DNA from: Vesta saturnalis
Taxonomy: Eukaryota > Arthropoda > Insecta > Coleoptera > Lampyridae
Reading direction: 5' to 3'
Assembly: GCA_036346205.1 (NCBI GenBank)
Contig: JARFJB010001945.1
Coordinates: forward strand, 2,950,001-3,014,000
Length of the DNA: 64,000 nucleotides
Shown: positions 1 through 11,009 of the stretch, piece by piece
Position numbering within the stretch: position 1 is the first letter of the stretch
How the letters are laid out: every line of letters starts with the position of its first letter
The notes under the pieces: generated by a model
What the model was told of the DNA's origin: nothing
The model's database searches: none
The model's input: the letters and a program-made list of their open reading frames with translations, nothing else
Program-made: the position numbers and the translations under genes

Positions 1-166
1 TTTGTCGTTAGAATAATTAAAAATTTTTCGTTATTCTTTTCGCAAAATAATCAAGGAAACGAACAAAAAGTATATAAATTGCAACTGACAACTAAAATAG
101 AATTTATTACACTATCGGAACAAATTTTTTAACAAACCTTAGTTGATAAATGGTTTTACTGTGTTG

Positions 167-168
<2 letters not shown>

Positions 169-236
<68 letters not shown>
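169..236. repeat. (TA)n microsatellite, left flank of Tc1 element
   Basis: An uninterrupted TA array of about 34 units abuts the left terminal inverted repeat of the Tc1 element. A second TA array abuts its right end. TA is the target of this superfamily, so the array is either the insertion site or an expansion of the duplicated TA. Confidence 0.95.
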
Positions 237-238
<2 letters not shown>

Positions 239-1774
239 CAATCACAAAAGTCTAGGGATATATTTTTAAATATATTTCAATGAATTTTGTTAACAAATAC
301 CTATGTCATTGATCAAGTATGTTAGTGCTAGTCTTTCGATTAGCGATAGCAATTGTTTAAAAAACAAACAAACAAATGCAAATGATTTATTGTTAATTCA
401 ACTGAAAGTGAAGCAATTCCAGTGTTGTTAGGGAATCGTTTAATTATTATTTGCAGTTAATTTAAGTTTATTTTGGGGTGATTTAGGTTTTATTGGCGCT
501 GTTATTATGGAAGATAATCAACAACGACGACATTTAAATTTAGCTGAAATGAACAGAGCTGTAGGTATGCTCGAAGCTGGTCGAAGGCAAGTGGATGTTG
601 CAGCAACTTTAAACACCTCTCAAAGTGTTATTAGCAGATTATGGCGTAGATATAGGACATCCGCAGATCCTAGTGAACAACATCCAGGTCGTGGACGCGT
701 TACTACCGCAGTTCAAGATCACTACTTAACATTGGAAGCTAAACGACGTCCAACAACTACGGCTAAACAATTGACTTCACTGCTTCGGACCACTCATAAT
801 GTAACTGTATGTTCTCAAACAATCAGAAATCGATTGCATGAAGCTGATCTCCATGCCCGACGTCCAATAAGAGCTCCACCAATTCGGCATGGTAATCGAG
901 CACGCAGAGTAGAATGGGCTGCAGAGCATATTCTGTGGACAGAGGACCAGTGGTCTAGAGTTTTGTTCACAGATGAATCTCGGTTTGGAATACACCCTGA
1001 CAGTCGAAGACTTAGAGTGTGGAGATGACCTGGTAACTTAGAAAGGCTCAGATGTGATCAGGAGGTCCATTCTTACAAAGGAGGTATCGTAATGATGTGG
1101 GGTGGTATCTGCATTGGCGGAAAAACAGATCTCGTTTTTCTAGAAAGATTTTTAAATGCCGATGGGTATTTGAATAGGATACTGCGGCCTATAGTGTTTC
1201 CATTCGCAGGTGCTGTTGGACCAGAGTTCATGCTGATGCATGATAATGCCACCCCACACGTTGCAGATGCTGTTACCGAGTGGCTGGTAAACGAAAACAT
1301 TTCTGTTTTACCATGGCCTGCCCAGTCCCCAGACTTAAACGTTATTGAACACGTGTGGGACATGTTGGGAAGAAGCATTGAAAGTGAATTGGACGAAATT
1401 CATACTCAGATCCAGCTTCGTGATGCCCTTGTAAGACACTGGCAACAGTTACCACAAGATGCAATAGATAATTTAATTTTATCAATGCCTAGAAGATGCA
1501 GAGCTTTTTAAATCAAAGAGGAGGCAATACTCTTTATTAAATTTAATTAATGTATATTTTAAGTGATGACACTTCAATTTCTTGTGATTACATAAAATCA
1601 ACTTTTTGCTAATAAACTTCATTAAAGCTTTTTGAGACTGTTTTTTTAACAATTTTAATTTAGAATATTTTAAAACCATTGTGCTAATTTACTATATGCA
1701 AACCACTTCAAAAAAACCAAAACACTTGATAGTTTTTTATTAAAAAAAAAATATCCCTAAACTTTTGTGATGTG
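239..1774 (+). mobile_element. Tc1-like DNA transposon (DD34E)
   Basis: The ends are inverted repeats of about 28 bp sharing ATCACAAAAGT-[C/T]-TAGGGATAT, next to TA on both sides (237-238 and 1775-1776). The 1.5 kb length and one central transposase gene fit the Tc1 family. The two repeats differ by a 1-bp indel and a few substitutions. The transposase has one in-frame stop, so this copy cannot make full-length enzyme, although its ends look usable. Confidence 0.93.
507..1511 (+). pseudogene. Tc1 transposase, one in-frame stop
   Basis: The reading frame covers 334 codons from the ATG at 507 to the TAA at 1509-1511, the usual Tc1 transposase size. A single in-frame TGA at 1026-1028 interrupts it; CGA to TGA (Arg) is the simplest origin. 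Residues 1-110 hold a bipartite helix-turn-helix DNA-binding region with a basic PGRGRV hinge. The catalytic domain shows FTDESRF (first D), HDNATPH (second D) and SPDLNVIEHVWD (E). I count 34 residues between the second D and the E, which gives DD34E. The enzyme would cut and rejoin transposon ends in the nucleus. The frame is otherwise intact, which suggests recent inactivation or a polymorphic allele. Confidence 0.93.

Positions 1775-1829
<55 letters not shown>
1775..1829. repeat. (TA)n microsatellite, right flank of Tc1 element
   Basis: A TA array with one TTTA interruption directly follows the right inverted repeat of the Tc1 element. Confidence 0.93.
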
Positions 1830-1830
<1 letters not shown>

Positions 1831-1831
<1 letters not shown>

Positions 1832-4412
1832 AGATGGTTAGAGATAAGCTTAACACAGGGGCAAGAGTAAATAAGCTTATATTCTTTATAGTGGGCAAAT
1901 TTGGATAGACTGGAGAATGTTTACACTGCGTTTTAATGAGTAAAGTAGTAGACGAGTGAGATAAATTGGTTTTGATTTAACGAAACAGGCTTGGTGGAAT
2001 TTGCACAAGTTTGTTTATTCATAACAAGCGATGGGCTATATAAGGAGCATGTGAGGAAGGTCAGAAGGAGTGATATTTGTGCATACGATTAAGTTAGTAG
2101 AACAAATTTCAATTTTACAGTTTATTCAAGGTATTTATGCAATTTAGAAACTTTACAGATATTTATCACATGAAGTACGTGTATAATAATATGTAGAACA
2201 TGTTTCGAGTTAGTTACAATGCAGGAAATATATAAACTTTAAGAAAGGGTTATGATACGGACACGGTTTAGTTTTAATTCACAGACAAAGTGTACAAAAA
2301 GTGCAGGAGAAGTGGTAGTGAATGTAAACATTAATTAGAACACGAATAACATTTCTACATTGGGATATTTAACATAAAAATACTTTTTGTGTACACAATC
2401 TGCATAAGTGTGTTAAACAATATGAATTTCTGAATTGACAAAGTTTTAGACTATACAGTGAAAGTAAACAATATTGATGTTAAAGACAGTTATAACAACA
2501 TCATAAAATAACATTTCAAGTAATTTGGACGTTGTAAACGCAAGTTATGAGTAAAATTGTAATAAATTAGGTTAAGTATTAATTTTAAGGATTTTGCAAT
2601 TTTGTAGTTTTTGTAGGATAATTTGAGCTTAAAATAAATTATAAGAGTAATTAATAAAAGGTTTCCATCGTTTTCATAAAGAAATTTACAATGTACAAGG
2701 TATATGAACATAAAATTAGAAAAAACTACCTAAATGTCTAATATGAAAAATGAATTTCTGTTAAAATTAAGTTATATGATTTGATATATATGTGTTCTAA
2801 TACAGTTTATCGTGTAGATTACTAATATGTAATTAGTTTAGGTGTAAAATATAGAGTTTCTTAGATATAAGTAAAATTAGATTATAAATTGTCAAATTGC
2901 ACAGTGTCGAAGCAAACTAGGGCTTGTGAGATATTGTTTTATGCGGAATTTTTCCCTGATTCCGAATCTGTTTTCAAGAAGTAAATCCGACTTATTTTAA
3001 GAAAGCTATAGCATAATTTGTATTTTAGTTAAGTTGGCAATTTTGTTTAGACCAATCAGAGGCTTGGTTACTTTGTGTGTATGGTACAGAAAAAGTTGAA
3101 ATTTTGGTAGCTAACAGAAAAGTATAAAAGGAATTGCTCCTGATTTCTCGCTCTCTTACTCTTATATCTCTTACAATTTTTAATTTTCACAACTAATAAG
3201 TAAAAGTGTTAATAGTGTTGGTGTTAACATGCAAGTTTCAAGTTACGTTAATATTATCGGATTTTGAGAAACGCCGTCAGTGAAGAGTCGAGACCTCAGT
3301 AACAATTGTTTTTAACCTACGATTAAATTTAAAAGTTAGGTTACCGATATAATTGTCGATTATAATAAATTTGTTTCGATTCGATTACGTGTTCATATTT
3401 CGGTTGATGTGTTTTTGTTTTTTTTTATGTTAATAAAATTATTCAGTTCTCCGAATTTGATGTTTATTTTTTTGAAGCGACGCATAGTTATTAACAAACT
3501 AAATTCCATAACGGGATCTAAAACAAAAGTGAAAGTAATTAAAATTTATATGAAAATAACATATAATTTTAAAATCGAAAAATTTTATAAACATTTAAAC
3601 CAACATATAAATAATATACGATTTAAAACACAGTGCTTAATTGAAACTATATAAGCAATTTTACGTAGCATCACAATTACCACCAAGAAAAGTCGTTCTT
3701 CAACAAAGTGTACTTGGATGAAGTATGGAAATCTATGCAACACCACTATGAACAACAGACCAGTATCATCGGCTACACATGGGAAGAAGTCTACCCCCGA
3801 TATTAATATGGAACCAGCCAAATGAAAACATCTTTGGGAATATGCAGATACACATCTGAGTGAAATTTTTTTTATCACAACCCATTAAATCGTTTTGATT
3901 ATTCATTTGATTTCCTGTATATATGTGTTTATTGATTATATGTGTAAATGTTTGTGCGACAACATGGTATAAATATCTGTAAGGTAAATGAACCAGTGTT
4001 ATCAACTTTTCAATTTTAATTTTAAACAAAACATAATTGAAATCACATATTTAAGATCTTTTATTGACATTTTTGACAGGCTGCATTTTAATTCATTTAG
4101 GACGCTACGCATGCGTTATTGTGCAGGTTTAATATACTGTTTCATATACCATCCAATTATTATAATTTGCAATTTATTTCACAACATTTTTATATTAAAA
4201 GTAAAAATTTTCATGATTTCACGATTACATTTAAACGCAATCAAATTTACATCAAAGGTTAAGTTATGTTTATTTTATTTGCCAACAAATAAGCGTAAAA
4301 GCTATTGAACTCTATCCCCTATATGAGATAATTTGAGCTAGTTCGGTGCAGTATAATTATTAAAAGAAAAAATTATTAAAATTGATATTTATTTTTATAT
4401 ATTAGAGCCATT
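1831..4412. other. AT-rich stretch without a recognisable gene
   Basis: Only short ORFs with AT-driven composition are present and none resembles a known protein. Two promoter-like patches stand out: CTATATAAGG at about 2037, and a CCAAT plus TATAAAAG pair at 3052-3130 listed separately. The stretch 3660-3850 is less AT-rich and could be exonic, but no open frame crosses it. Confidence 0.5.
3052..3369 (+). promoter_or_regulatory. CCAAT/TATA promoter-like patch with downstream AATAAA
   Basis: CCAATC at 3052-3057 lies about 70 bp before TATAAAAG at 3123-3130. A pyrimidine-rich CTCGCTCTCTTACTC tract follows at the distance expected for a start site, and AATAAA occurs at 3364-3369. This order resembles the U3-R part of an LTR or a host gene promoter. 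No partner LTR or coding region was found, so the assignment is tentative. Confidence 0.25.
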
Positions 4413-4413
4413 T

Positions 4414-4414
<1 letters not shown>

Positions 4415-4465
<51 letters not shown>
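4415..4465. repeat. (TA)n microsatellite
   Basis: A plain TA array of about 25 units with no transposon ends recognisable beside it. Confidence 0.9.
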
Positions 4466-4467
<2 letters not shown>

Positions 4468-4474
4468 TGCAATC

Positions 4475-5010
4475 ATTATAGCGTCCGTACGTAATTCATT
4501 AATTTGGCGTCATCTAGAACAAGACGTATTCTCTGACATTTTATCAAAGTATATAAGTCAGCATTTTTTTCTGAGTTTCATAGTCTTCCATATGTTTCTA
4601 GCTTTATTTTTACTACATACATAATTTTCGTACGCTTGACAATCATTCTGGAACCCGTACATTTGAGTACTGAACTAAAAATAATTACAGCGTCTTGTTG
4701 GGTTGCATGCCCTCTTAATGTAACAAAGCAATCATTTTGGCATCTCGGGTTAGAAAATACATAATGTTGTTGTTGCAAGCATATAGGCATCGATATATTT
4801 TAGTTAATAGTTTGTGTTGTGTTTGAAATATACACAATGTTGTTGCAGTCATATTGGCGTCTATATATTGCAATTAATAGTTTGTGAGCAATCAGTTTCA
4901 CCCGATCGTTTTGACGTCTTAGTTTATAATACACATATTGTTATTATTACAGCATATGAGCGTCAAGGTGTTTTTTATTCAAGGAATATGTGCAACAGTT
5001 TGACGTCTAT
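4475..5010. repeat. Degenerate tandem repeat with recurring G[CA]GTC/GGCATC boxes
   Basis: Similar segments recur, built around TGTTGTTGCAG, CATATNGGCRTC and AATAGTTTGTG, with boxes at about 4739, 4786, 4856, 4912, 4958 and 5001. Spacing varies from about 43 to 70 bp. The copies are too divergent for clear units, so this is an old tandem array or a decayed minisatellite rather than a gene. Confidence 0.4.
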
Positions 5011-5020
5011 TTTATGTTAA

Positions 5021-6705
5021 CTAAAGCAACTCCCATTCTTACGTAAGTTTTCGTTTCTTGTATATGAGCAAGTATTGCAAAATAATGAAAATAACTGTAT
5101 CTGAAAGTAGACGCCGGTGCGGTATTATACATTTAACGCGTTATCGATACATTTTTCTAATTTACTTTATATTACTCTCCCAAACTTTATAAAACTGTAA
5201 GGATCTTTAAAATCTAGTAAATTTCCCGTTATATAGCATCGCGATAGAAGATAGAGAGATACACGCACTAAGTTGTTCATTGCGCACCCAATTCGTAGCC
5301 GTTTTTGCGTTAGAAAAAGATAAAGCATAGAGAGAGTCCACTTTATGCAATATTTACTGCGCGCGCTGTTTTATTTTTGAAGTTTTAATATGTATTAAAC
5401 AAATACTGATTTTTATTGAATAGCAATGGAAGGGTGTTTTATTTACCATCCGAGGAAATATGGAACAATGGTTTCTACCGGAATTTCTGCACAGGATTGT
5501 TGAAATTAGTGCTTGTAAGAGGTACGATATCTTAAAAAGATTTTTCCTATTTTAATTTTACAAATTCTGGTTTTAATCATAGTAAATAAAACAGAAGACC
5601 GTTAAAATAAGCAAAAAATAGAACGGCCATGATGGTGGGTTGGATTCTCTAAGTATAAGTTTAAAAATACGAACTCTGTTGTACTCAATTTTGTTTTGTC
5701 ATCAATATTTGTTTTATACCGTTTCAGTAAATATATGAAACAAAGTGTACGCAGTGAATCAAGGTTTATTAATAAATTTCACACAGAAAGCACACAGTTC
5801 ATATTTCTAAACACAAAATTGCACTTACTGGAAGTAAATTGTGCAAATCTAAAGAAATTATAGGGGGCGGTCATAAAATCAAAGTTTTCATATATTCGGA
5901 TATTATTTCCGATTTCAGTCTAGATTCATTCTTCTTCTTGCACTTGACCTATTACTACCTCTTCATTTTGATTATAGTATTGTTTGATTATGATATTAAT
6001 ACATAATAAAAAACAGATCTTGACATTATATCTGCATCATGTGCTTTACATGCGTAGTGTACTAGAAAACAAGTGATCTAACACATTATAGAAAACATCA
6101 ACACCAAGTATATAAGATAAAACAATTACGCATACATGTAATGTTGGAGGGATCTCGGGATCGGAGTCCCTCTATATTCCATCTCTCACTGCGCATCTCT
6201 CTCACACTGATTACGGAATGTTCCCGCGGCAGCATGCCGTTACTATACGTTGAGCGCTCTCTTATTTACTATCGTGTATAACATTAACAGTGACGGGTTT
6301 CGGTGCATTACACTATTATCAAAAATTGCACTCGTATGGGACAGATATCACCTTCGAAGGGATACTTTTATTAAATTTGTCTAACATTTTCATAAAACCA
6401 TAAAGCTGAATGGTCTCCGTACGGTTTGTATATCATCTCCATGTAAATGATTCATTGTGTTTTTAAGAATTGTGGTGATTGTATTTAAACTAAAGATAAG
6501 TCAGCGATTAGTCTAGTATATAAGTCTAGCAAATTCTATACAAAAAAGCGTTGCGCGTTTGTTAAAAATTATCAACTATAAATATGATGCATTGCTCTTT
6601 GTAAATTGTTTTGTAACAAATCCTTATATAAATTATATGCGTAATTTAGTAAGTAGCCTACCGTTTTATATACATTTATTGGGTCTCCGCCCCCGATAGT
6701 TCTGT
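5021..6705. other. AT-rich stretch without a recognisable gene
   Basis: No ORF or RNA gene could be recognised. Short less AT-rich patches occur at about 5230-5350 and 6140-6260. They contain CT/GA-rich sequence such as CATCTCTCACTGCGCATCTC and may be promoter or old transposon remnants. Confidence 0.5.
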
Positions 6706-6707
6706 TA

Positions 6708-7990
6708 GAGTAAAATCAACATCGGAAGACACCAGCGTAGAAACGCATTTTTAAACTAGATAAAGATGCAGTAATGATTGGAAAATGACACAGATATTAG
6801 TACTGTGCGCTCTAAAAACGTTGCTTTCCAGCTGATCTTTTGCCAACTTTTGTTTATAACCTCTTTGTTTTTCCGGCGTATCAAATTTGTTTATTACTTA
6901 TTCTACAAAACAGTTTTTTTTAAACTATCCGCTGCCTGTATTGAATTTATAAGTAAGTTACTTTAATTATTAATTTCACGTTATATTAATGTAATCAAAT
7001 CTAGTTCTTTATATAATGTACGATGCAAGTACATCTCATAACGCTCAAGCACCTCAAGCAATAAAACGCCATGTGTTATCTGAAGATGCTCGCAAGATTG
7101 TGTGGAACAATTACAAATAGTTTAAAAGTATCAATTCAGGTAAAAATCAGTTGGGTAACAACGTTTTATTTTGTAATATTCGAAGGAATTTATAACCTCA
7201 TTAAAGATGACGAAACAATTGGATATTCGGGAAAGCAAACGTCATTTAGAAATTTACTTTTAAAAATGGGCTTCAGCTAAGTTTATTGATTAATTTTGAA
7301 TCATATCTTATCTTGGGTTTTATGTAGGTGGAAAAAAACATCTGATCATCGTAAGATTATAATAGAACGAGATGAAATACGTTCTTTGCGTTGTGCATAT
7401 ATACGTTCGATCACTGATTATCGGAAAGCAGGACGACCAATTATATACACAGGTTAGTTTTGAAGATTATAAACTATACATTCTACTGCATAATCTTATG
7501 TAAATTTTAGATGAAAGTTGAAACATACATACATTCGTCTCATACGACACCATATTCGTGGACAGATGGGACACACGCATGTCTTAAATCTCCTATTTGA
7601 AAAGGAAATCCCCTTATAATCGTACATGCTGGTATGTTTATTTAATTTTATAATGTAAATATGTTGCTATTTATCATTATTTTAGGTGGTGAAATGGGTT
7701 TTATAAATAATACTCTGCTAATATTTAAATCTGGCCAAAAATCAGGAGATTAATTGTTATTGGCAAATGTATTTTAAAAAAACTAGATTTTGTAACTATG
7801 ACAATAAAATATAATTTTACTTTATGATTATTTCAAAAATTTTACATGTAAAATTGTATTCTTGGACAACAAACGCGAAGTAACATAACCTAAACTTTTA
7901 TTTTTTCAAACGTATATTTTTTTGTTGAGCTTTACACTCTGACGTCACTTTTTTTGCGCAGCTTGGTGTCTTCCGATGTTGATTTAACTC
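6708..7990 (+). mobile_element. Decayed IS630/Tc1-mariner-like transposon with spliced transposase remnants
   Basis: The ends are inverted repeats of about 30 bp sharing AAATCAACATCGGAAGACAC, and both are bordered by TA (6706-6707 and 7991-7992). At 1.28 kb it is close to a full-length small Tc1/mariner element, and it contains transposase-like exons in order. The TA target and the DDE-type fragments support the superfamily; I did not fix the family within it. Confidence 0.75.
7026..7758 (+). pseudogene. Intron-containing DDE transposase remnant
   Basis: Exon-like blocks follow each other with intron-like gaps. The first reads SEDARKIVWNNY at 7081-7115. The second is DETIGYSGKQTSFRNLL at about 7206-7258. 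The third, at about 7330-7450, ends in KAGRPIIYT. Then come pieces matching the usual [T]DE...SSHTTPYSWTD segment at 7511-7570, LIIVHAG at about 7613-7633, and GGEMGFINN...FKSGQKSGD at 7686-7751, where TAA stops it. GT..AG borders are visible near 7452-7510 and 7633-7685. The donor expected near 7278 reads CTAAGT rather than GTAAGT. Small indels and stops make it non-functional. The GRPI(I/V)Y-D-E block is typical of IS630-like DDE transposases; the last catalytic acidic residue is missing. Confidence 0.65.
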
Positions 7991-7992
7991 TA

Positions 7993-8592
7993 GTGAGTTT
8001 AGTATTGATTGTTATAAGTATGAATTTAAGTTTTGATTCGTGCAGTATATAATATACGTTTAATTAAAATCAATACAATACTTATCGACAGTTACTTTAA
8101 TAATCAGACAAACAATTTGATGAATTTATTTTCTCCACTTTTTTAGTATTTTACAAATTTAATATTTTCACCATTCAACAAAAAGAAAGTCTCTGGTTCG
8201 AACCCGTTTCAGGCATGAGTGTTTTGTAAATATAGTGAGTTAGGCTTGTAGAGTAGGCTTGGCTAAAACCAAACCCTTTCAAGTATAAAGTCAATAAAAA
8301 ATGTCAACATGAAGACGAATGATACAGGTGCTGCGGAAGCGTTGTGTGTGTCCCTATTATTAGTTACTAGTAATGCTGTTTATGAACATGGATGGATAAC
8401 GTACTTAATCATACCTCTCTAAATATAACAAAAATGTAAATTTAATCTCCAAAGTCAAGCACCTACATTTATTTCTAAAAGTAGAAATACGCACACCAAA
8501 ACCACCGACGTGGACACCCTGATAAACTGATATTGACTATTATATTATAACGATGATCTATAATGATATTTTCAGAGTTATAATAAACATTA
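7993..8592. other. Non-coding stretch with a tRNA B-box-like site
   Basis: There is no gene here. GGTTCGAACCC at 8195-8205 matches the internal B box of RNA polymerase III genes, followed by GTTTCAGGC. No A box or foldable tRNA precedes it, so a tRNA-derived SINE fragment is possible but unproven. Confidence 0.35.
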
Positions 8593-8596
8593 TTAA

Positions 8597-11005
8597 CCTT
8601 GCTGTTCTCCTCGACAAGACTATACACTTGTGCTCCTTCGGGTCATAATGACCCTGAAATATGAATTAAAACCAAAATAACAGCAATTTTTATACATTTA
8701 TTAACTTTATTTCTCTAATGCAATGTTTTTTTATATGAAACGCGAAACTTACAATAAATGCAACCAAATTTAAATAAAAAAAAGAAAACGGAATAAAAAA
8801 TGTCTAATAATTGATATGATCCACAACTTCTTACAGTCGGGACAATAATAGGTCACGTGTTCTTTACACAAATATTTTTTACACTTAATGCAGGTCATAT
8901 TAGTTTTGTTATCACGTTTAGAAGGGCAAAATTTGCAGCGTGCTCGTTTGTTTTTGCTACTAGTGCGGTAGAATTTTCCACCAATGGTTGTTGAACAGCT
9001 GTTACAATTGCAGCTGCTTGTTCATTACCGGGAAGATGTTTTCTGGACAAAATGTAAGGATTTACCAATTGTTTGCCCAGTTGTTACAAAAAAAGCCTTC
9101 TTTTGAATAAAACATTTTTATTCCAGTCTGGATTTATTTCGCGCCATAGGACGAAAGCATTATAGGCACTGGTATCTAAAATGTTGTAAAATAAGATTAT
9201 GGGCCATCGATTTGTTTTTCGTTTGCATGTGTATGCACCGATTAGCTGATCTAATGTATCAACTACTCCTTTGGTACAATTATAATCAAGTATAATTTGT
9301 GGTTTTTTGTCTTCTCTGTCGCTTATTTGTTTCTAGTTATGAAACGTACTCATTAGAATGACCTTCTTGTATTTTTTTGGAATATAAGATACAACTGCGG
9401 TATCTTTAGTAAAATAAGATTTGGAACTATGCACAACGTTATTTACTTCCATGATAGGTAGCTCAGGCTTGCTTTTCCTGACAGTCCTTAACATAGTAAG
9501 ATTTCTTTTTAGAAGCATTTGACCCAATTTATACGATGTAAAGAAATTGTCACAAGTTACATTTTGACCTTTTAGTCCATAAGTAAGGTCTAAAACTACT
9601 CTCAGACCCTGATCCTTCTCAGGTTTTCCCCCAGGTGGTTTTCCCGTATATACTTGAATTTCTAAAGCATAAGAACTTGCACTATCACAAAACGTCCATA
9701 TTTTGCTGGCTTGCTTGGTATATACTGCTTGAATGGACAACGACCTTTAAATGCAACCAGCTGCTCGTCCACAGTTACGTTTTGCCCAGGATTACACAAT
9801 TTTGGTAGTATTTTAGCCCATTGGTCCCAAAATTCTCTAATAGGAGCCAACTTATCCCGTAGCCTTCTTTCTTGACGATCTTTTTTATTATCAAACCGTA
9901 ACACGCGTGATACATAATAAAATCGTTTCAATGACATTGTTGCGCGAAAAAGAGGTCTGCCTGTTTCCGCATTCCACAAGTTTCTGGTAGATTCATAATA
10001 CGATCTGTAAACTCCTCCTAACAGTAACAAACCTATGTACGCCTGCAACGTAATGTTATCTAATTCTTGTCACTTGTCACCGTACACTCTACGACCTTCG
10101 ATGTTAGTCATTTTCAAAATTATATTTTCCAGAGAACTATTGAAAAATAGCTGAAATGTAGATTTTACATCCTGGACTCGTGCATTGCTGTATCTAGTTG
10201 GACCTGGAGCGACTTTTATGATATCTACACTAGTTGCACGCCCTGATTAAGGAAATGGATCTAACATCCAAGTTATGGCATTATCTTTAAATTGAACCGA
10301 TTGAGCAGGTGGCATCAATTGCGTAGGATTTGTCCGTCCAGCATCGTCGAAAAAATCATCGTCTGACTGTTCATAATCACTATCTTAACTGATATTATCT
10401 GCCTCTTCAGAAGCTTCATCGTCACTAATGTCACTCAAATTATCAATAAGTTTTTCTAAGTCTTCACCACTAAGATATTTTTTTGCCATTATTGTTATTT
10501 CAGCACTTTAGAAGAACTAGTAGTACGTACAACAAACCGCACTTTACTCTGCAACGTAACAAACAAAACTATCGGTTGCGTACTGCGATACGATATTTAT
10601 ACCTGATGCAAGTTGCAAGTCTGTTCCTGTTTCGACTTGCAGACGCGGCTACAGACCTGCCGAAAATGCTGTAGTAACTCATAGGTAAGGTACATTTGAA
10701 CAAGTATGTGATAATATGCATATTATCGATTCTCAAATTTCAATATAAAATAATTGGAAATACAAATTTATACGTCCTACTAATGTATTACAGCCTCGAG
10801 TCATAATGACCCGAGGAACATCAATGTAACAATCATATTTAAAAAAAATCAGGAAAAAAAAATTATTAAAACGAACAAGCCACCTCATTCTTCAATGGAT
10901 TAGAAACAAAGTCATTAACTAGGAAGTTTAGATATTAAAAAACAAAAAAGTTATCTAAACAACAATTTGATTTCGGGTCATATAGACCCGAAGATAACAG
11001 CAGGG
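8597..11005 (-). mobile_element. piggyBac-like DNA transposon
   Basis: TTAA lies immediately outside both ends (8593-8596 and 11006-11009). The inverted termini share CC[T/C]TGCTGTT[C/A]TC, the piggyBac pattern. The element is 2.41 kb and carries one reverse-strand transposase gene. Near the ends lie palindromes of the TCGGGTCATAATGACCC type (8638-8654, about 10797-10815, 10974-10993), which are probable subterminal transposase-binding repeats. The transposase is broken, so this copy is not autonomous. Confidence 0.93.
8775..10489 (-). pseudogene. piggyBac transposase, multiply broken
   Basis: The frame starts at the ATG at 10489 with an acidic N-terminus rich in Asp/Glu (residues 10-50), typical of piggyBac transposases. 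It then continues through FRATMSLKRFYYVSRVLRFD and VDEQLVAFKGRCPF (first catalytic D) at about 9760. CDNFFTSYKLG (second D) lies near 9540. LDYNCTKGVVDTLDQ (third D) is at about 9250-9290, and a C-terminal Cys-rich cluster (CKFCPSK, CIKCKKYLC) at about 8840-8945. In-frame stops occur near 10386, 10245 and 10060 and at 9333. A frameshift near 9690 joins two overlapping ORFs. The order and spacing match a full-length enzyme of roughly 570 residues. It would perform TTAA-specific cut-and-paste transposition if intact. Confidence 0.9.
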
Positions 11006-11009
11006 TTAA

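Noticed and set aside
8195..8205. tRNA gene suggested by GGTTCGAACCC
   Set aside because: Only the B-box-like element is present; no acceptor, D or anticodon stems can be formed upstream.
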